Positions 6,456 through 8,385 of a DNA stretch of 8,385 nucleotides are shown in pieces. Within the stretch, counting starts at the first letter, position 1; the number at the start of each line of letters is the position of its first letter. Under the pieces are notes generated by a model. The model was not told the DNA's origin. It saw only the letters and a list, made by a program, of their open reading frames with translations, and searched no databases. The stretch spans positions 1 to 8,385 of the forward strand of contig DJWG01000020.1 of NCBI GenBank assembly GCA_002440945.1. The letters run 5' to 3'. The DNA comes from Rhodobacteraceae bacterium UBA6236 (GTDB lineage: Bacteria > Pseudomonadota > Alphaproteobacteria > Rhodobacterales > Rhodobacteraceae). A program made the translations under genes and the position numbers.

Positions 6456-6502
6456 CACGGAACCGGGCGATGCGCTTTGCGTTGACCCGATTGGTCCAGC
6501 AC

Positions 6503-6514
6503 AAGGGAGAGGGA
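6503..6514 (+). promoter_or_regulatory. Ribosome binding site of osmC
   Basis: The purine run AAGGGAGAGGGA ends two bases before ATG 6517 and contains GGGAG eight bases upstream. It is the strongest translation signal in the window and fixes the osmC start against longer in-frame extensions into the preceding gene. Confidence 0.65.
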
Positions 6515-6516
6515 CG

Positions 6517-6939
6517 ATGATCACCAAATCCGCCAATGCGCACTGGAGTGGGTCGCTGAAAGAAGGGAAAGGCACCATTTCTTCGGATTCCGGGGCGCTG
6601 AACGGCCATCCCTATGGCTTTGCCAGCCGCTTCGAAGGCCAGCGCGGCACCAACCCCGAAGAACTGATCGGCGCAGCCCATGCCGCCTGTTTCTCGATGG
6701 CGCTGTCCGGCGTGCTGACCGAAGCCGGGATCAATCCCGACAGCATCGACACCCGGTCCACCATCACCATGGAAAAGCAGGACATCGGCTTCACCGTGAC
6801 CCGCGCCCATCTTGCCACGACCATCAAGGCCAACGGCGACCGCAACAAGATCCTTGCCGCAGCCGAAAACGCCAAGGCCAACTGCCCGATCTCGCGGCTT
6901 CTGAAGGCCGAGATCACGCTTGACGCGACCGTTGCCTGA
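6517..6939 (+). CDS. osmC: OsmC-type peroxiredoxin (organic hydroperoxide reductase)
   Basis: Thiol-dependent peroxidase that reduces organic hydroperoxides in the cytoplasm. The 140-residue protein aligns over its whole length with E. coli OsmC: AHWSGSLKEGKGT (8-20), RFEGQRGTNPEELIGAAHAACFSMAL (38-63, shown by its ends) and CPISRLLKAEITLD (123-136). The two catalytic cysteines are C58 (peroxidatic) and C123 (resolving). The conserved Arg38 and Glu49 beside the active site are also present. The TNPEELIGAAHAACFSMAL block indicates OsmC proper rather than Ohr or YhfA. An 88-bp spacer separates it from the CNNM/CorC gene, so it may have its own promoter; I could not identify a convincing -10. 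In E. coli the gene is induced by osmotic and stationary-phase stress; regulation here is unknown. Confidence 0.93.
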   Translation: MITKSANAHWSGSLKEGKGTISSDSGALNGHPYGFASRFEGQRGTNPEELIGAAHAACFSMALSGVLTEAGINPDSIDTRSTITMEKQDIGFTVTRAHLATTIKANGDRNKILAAAENAKANCPISRLLKAEITLDATVA

Positions 6940-6955
6940 TGGAAGGGGCCGTTCG

Positions 6956-7028
6956 GGGTCTGGCGTGCCCAGCGGCAGCCCTCTTGCGCCGGGCGTTCAA
7001 ACCGCGCAAGCCTGCGGCCACCAGACCC
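6956..7028 (+). other. Nested inverted repeats upstream of xthA, possible structured mRNA leader
   Basis: Three nested complementary pairs lie in the osmC-xthA spacer: GGGTCTGG (6956-6963) with CCAGACCC (7021-7028), GCAG (6975-6978) with CTGC (7012-7015), and CTTGCGC (6983-6989) with GCGCAAG (7004-7010). Together they could fold into one interrupted hairpin that ends directly against the xthA ribosome binding site at 7029. No T-run follows, so a simple terminator for osmC is less likely. The pairing is visible; that it forms in RNA is inference. Confidence 0.4.
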
Positions 7029-7033
7029 GGAGG
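7029..7033 (+). promoter_or_regulatory. Ribosome binding site of xthA
   Basis: GGAGG lies eight bases before ATG 7042. It sits immediately after the last arm of the nested inverted repeat (7021-7028), so folding of the leader could influence its access. Confidence 0.6.
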
Positions 7034-7041
7034 CGGCAGGA

Positions 7042-7818
7042 ATGAAGATCGCGACCTTCAACATCAATGGCATCAAGGCCCGGGCAGAAGCCCTGCCCGC
7101 CTGGCTTGATCAGGCCAACCCCGATGTCGTGGTCTTGCAGGAAATCAAGTCCGTGGACGATGCCTTCCCGCGCGAGCCGCTGGAACAGCGCGGCTATCAC
7201 GTCGAAACCCACGGGCAAAAGGGTTTCAACGGCGTGGCGATCCTGTCGAAGCTGCCGCTGTCGGACATCCGCCGCGGTCTGCCGGGCGACGATGCCGATG
7301 AACAATCCCGCTGGATCGAGGCGACGGTGGAAGGCCCCCGCCCTGTCCGGGTCTGCGGGCTTTACCTGCCGAACGGCAACCCGGCGCCGGGGCCGAAGTT
7401 CGACTACAAGCTGGCCTGGATGGCGCGGCTGGAACGCCATGCGGCCGCTTTCCTGAAGGATGAGGTTCCGGTGGTGATGGCGGGCGACTACAACGTCATC
7501 CCCGACCCCATCGACGCCGCCCGGCCCGAAGCCTGGGTCACGGATGCGCTGTTCCTGCCCGAATCCCGCGCTGCGTTCCGGCGGATCGTCAACCTTGGCT
7601 ACACGGACGCGATCCGCACCCGCAATTCCGGCGCAGGGATCTACACCTTCTGGGATTATCAGGCCGGCGCCTGGGAACGGAACAACGGCATCCGCATCGA
7701 CCATCTGCTTCTGTCACCGCAGGCCGCGGACCGCCTGACCGGCACCGGCATCGACAAGGCGGTCCGTGGGCTGGAAAAGCCCTCGGACCATGTGCCGGTC
7801 TGGATCACCCTCGACTGA
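7042..7818 (+). CDS. xthA: Exodeoxyribonuclease III (AP endonuclease, ExoIII family)
   Basis: Mg2+-dependent base-excision repair enzyme that cuts at abasic sites and removes 3' blocking groups from oxidised DNA. The 258-residue protein is near the usual size (E. coli 268). All catalytic residues of the endonuclease/exonuclease/phosphatase fold are visible: N7 (TFNINGI), E34 (LQEIKS), Y108 (GLYLPNG), D149 and N151 (AGDYNVIP), D220 (IRIDHLLLS), and the D249-H250 pair (KPSDHVPVW). ATG 7042 is supported by GGAGG and by the protein beginning directly with MKIATFNING. It follows osmC after 102 bp; both respond to oxidative damage, but a shared transcript is not proven. It converges on ftsY with 3 bp between stops. 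An older synonym for alphaproteobacterial relatives is simply 'xth'. Confidence 0.95.
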   Translation: MKIATFNINGIKARAEALPAWLDQANPDVVVLQEIKSVDDAFPREPLEQRGYHVETHGQKGFNGVAILSKLPLSDIRRGLPGDDADEQSRWIEATVEGPRPVRVCGLYLPNGNPAPGPKFDYKLAWMARLERHAAAFLKDEVPVVMAGDYNVIPDPIDAARPEAWVTDALFLPESRAAFRRIVNLGYTDAIRTRNSGAGIYTFWDYQAGAWERNNGIRIDHLLLSPQAADRLTGTGIDKAVRGLEKPSDHVPVWITLD

Positions 7819-7821
7819 GCC

Positions 7822-8385
7822 TCAGGCCGCCCCGGTCAGGGCGCGGGCAAAATCCTCGGGGTCGAAGGGCGCAAGGTCGTCGATCTGTTCGCCCACGCCG
7901 ATGGCGTGGATCGGCAGGCCGAACTTGTCGGCCAAGGCCACCAGAACGCCGCCCTTCGCCGTGCCGTCAAGCTTGGTCATCACCAGCCCGGAAACATCGG
8001 CGATCTTGCGGAAGATCTCGACCTGCAAAAGCGCGTTCTGGCCCGTGGTCGCATCCAGCACCAGAAGCGTGTTGTGCGGAGCAGAAGGGTCCTTCTTGCG
8101 GATCACGCGGACGATTTTCGCAAGTTCCTCCATCAGGTCGGCGCGGTTCTGCAAGCGTCCGGCCGTGTCGATCATCAGAAGATCCGCGCCATCGGCTTCG
8201 GCCCTGGTCATGGCGTCGAAGGCAAGGCTTGCCGGATCGGAGCCTTCGGGGGCGGTCAACACCGGCACCCCGGCGCGCTGGCCCCAGACCTGCAACTGTT
8301 CGACCGCAGCGGCGCGGAACGTGTCGCCCGCCGCGATCACCACCGATTTCCCCGCCGCGCGGAACTGGCTGGCCAGCTTGCCGAT
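7822..8385 (-). CDS. ftsY: Signal recognition particle receptor FtsY, C-terminal 187 residues; 5' part beyond the right edge
   Basis: FtsY is the membrane-associated GTPase that receives signal recognition particle-ribosome complexes and hands membrane proteins to the Sec translocon. The visible part is the G domain from just after the P-loop (it begins IGKLASQFRAAG) to the stop at 7822. Motifs, counted from the first visible residue, are DTFRAAAVEQL (21-31), DTAGR (73-77, Walker B-like), DATTGQNAL (111-119), TKLDGTAKGG (137-146, guanine specificity) and GVGEQIDDLAPFDPEDF (163-179). DTFRAAA, DATTGQNAL and termination right after the G domain identify FtsY rather than Ffh, which has DTQRPAA and a methionine-rich M domain. 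The acidic N-terminal A domain and the N domain lie outside the window. The frame is intact. Confidence 0.96.
   Translation of the reverse strand: MGKLASQFRAAGKSVVIAAGDTFRAAAVEQLQVWGQRAGVPVLTAPEGSDPASLAFDAMTRAEADGADLLMIDTAGRLQNRADLMEELAKIVRVIRKKDPSAPHNTLLVLDATTGQNALLQVEIFRKIADVSGLVMTKLDGTAKGGVLVALADKFGLPIHAIGVGEQIDDLAPFDPEDFARALTGAA

Noticed and set aside
6265..6516. Long in-frame extension of osmC upstream into the CNNM/CorC gene
   Set aside because: It overlaps a well-supported gene in another frame. OsmC homologues begin at the ATG 6517 region, which has a strong ribosome binding site.
1..8385. Novel defence, mobile or biosynthetic system
   Set aside because: All eight coding regions are recognised housekeeping families with intact motifs, and there are no terminal inverted repeats, integrase genes, tRNA-adjacent junctions, CRISPR-like repeats or compositional breaks.

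Overview
This window is ordinary chromosomal housekeeping DNA of an alphaproteobacterium, most likely from the family Rhodobacteraceae (Rhodobacter/Paracoccus relatives). The evidence is the high G+C content with strong third-position GC bias, an RpoD with a long acidic non-conserved region, a dgt/erpA divergent pair beside dnaG-rpoD, and a GC hairpin followed by a 'CCCCGGGATACTT' tail of the kind I remember as frequent between genes in that family. The genus cannot be told from this sequence.

Layout. Bases 1-4709 carry three minus-strand genes, transcribed right to left: dgt (dNTP triphosphohydrolase), dnaG (primase) and rpoD (major sigma factor, cut by the left edge just before region 2). 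A 124-bp spacer between dgt and dnaG holds a strong hairpin with the Rhodobacteraceae-type tail, and then a candidate promoter whose start point would fall on the dnaG ATG. A 56-bp spacer separates dnaG from rpoD. Bases 4762-7818 carry four plus-strand genes: erpA (A-type Fe-S carrier), a CNNM/CorC-type membrane protein, osmC (organic hydroperoxide reductase) and xthA (exonuclease III). dgt and erpA diverge from a 49-bp AT-rich spacer containing a perfect 7-bp inverted repeat. At the right edge, minus-strand ftsY (signal recognition particle receptor, 3' part only) converges on xthA with 3 bp between the stop codons.

The genes are core functions rather than one pathway: replication priming and transcription initiation (dnaG-rpoD), nucleotide pool control (dgt), Fe-S delivery (erpA), peroxide defence and repair of oxidised DNA (osmC, xthA), ion homeostasis (CNNM/CorC) and membrane protein targeting (ftsY). 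I see no mobile element, CRISPR array, tRNA, rRNA or defence system, and no frameshifted gene. There is no gene-free stretch over 300 bases.

The most notable signals are regulatory: a dense cluster of GANTC (CcrM-type) sites at the dnaG/rpoD junction, a possibly leaderless dnaG transcript, a dyad between dgt and erpA, and a nested inverted-repeat structure directly upstream of the xthA ribosome binding site.
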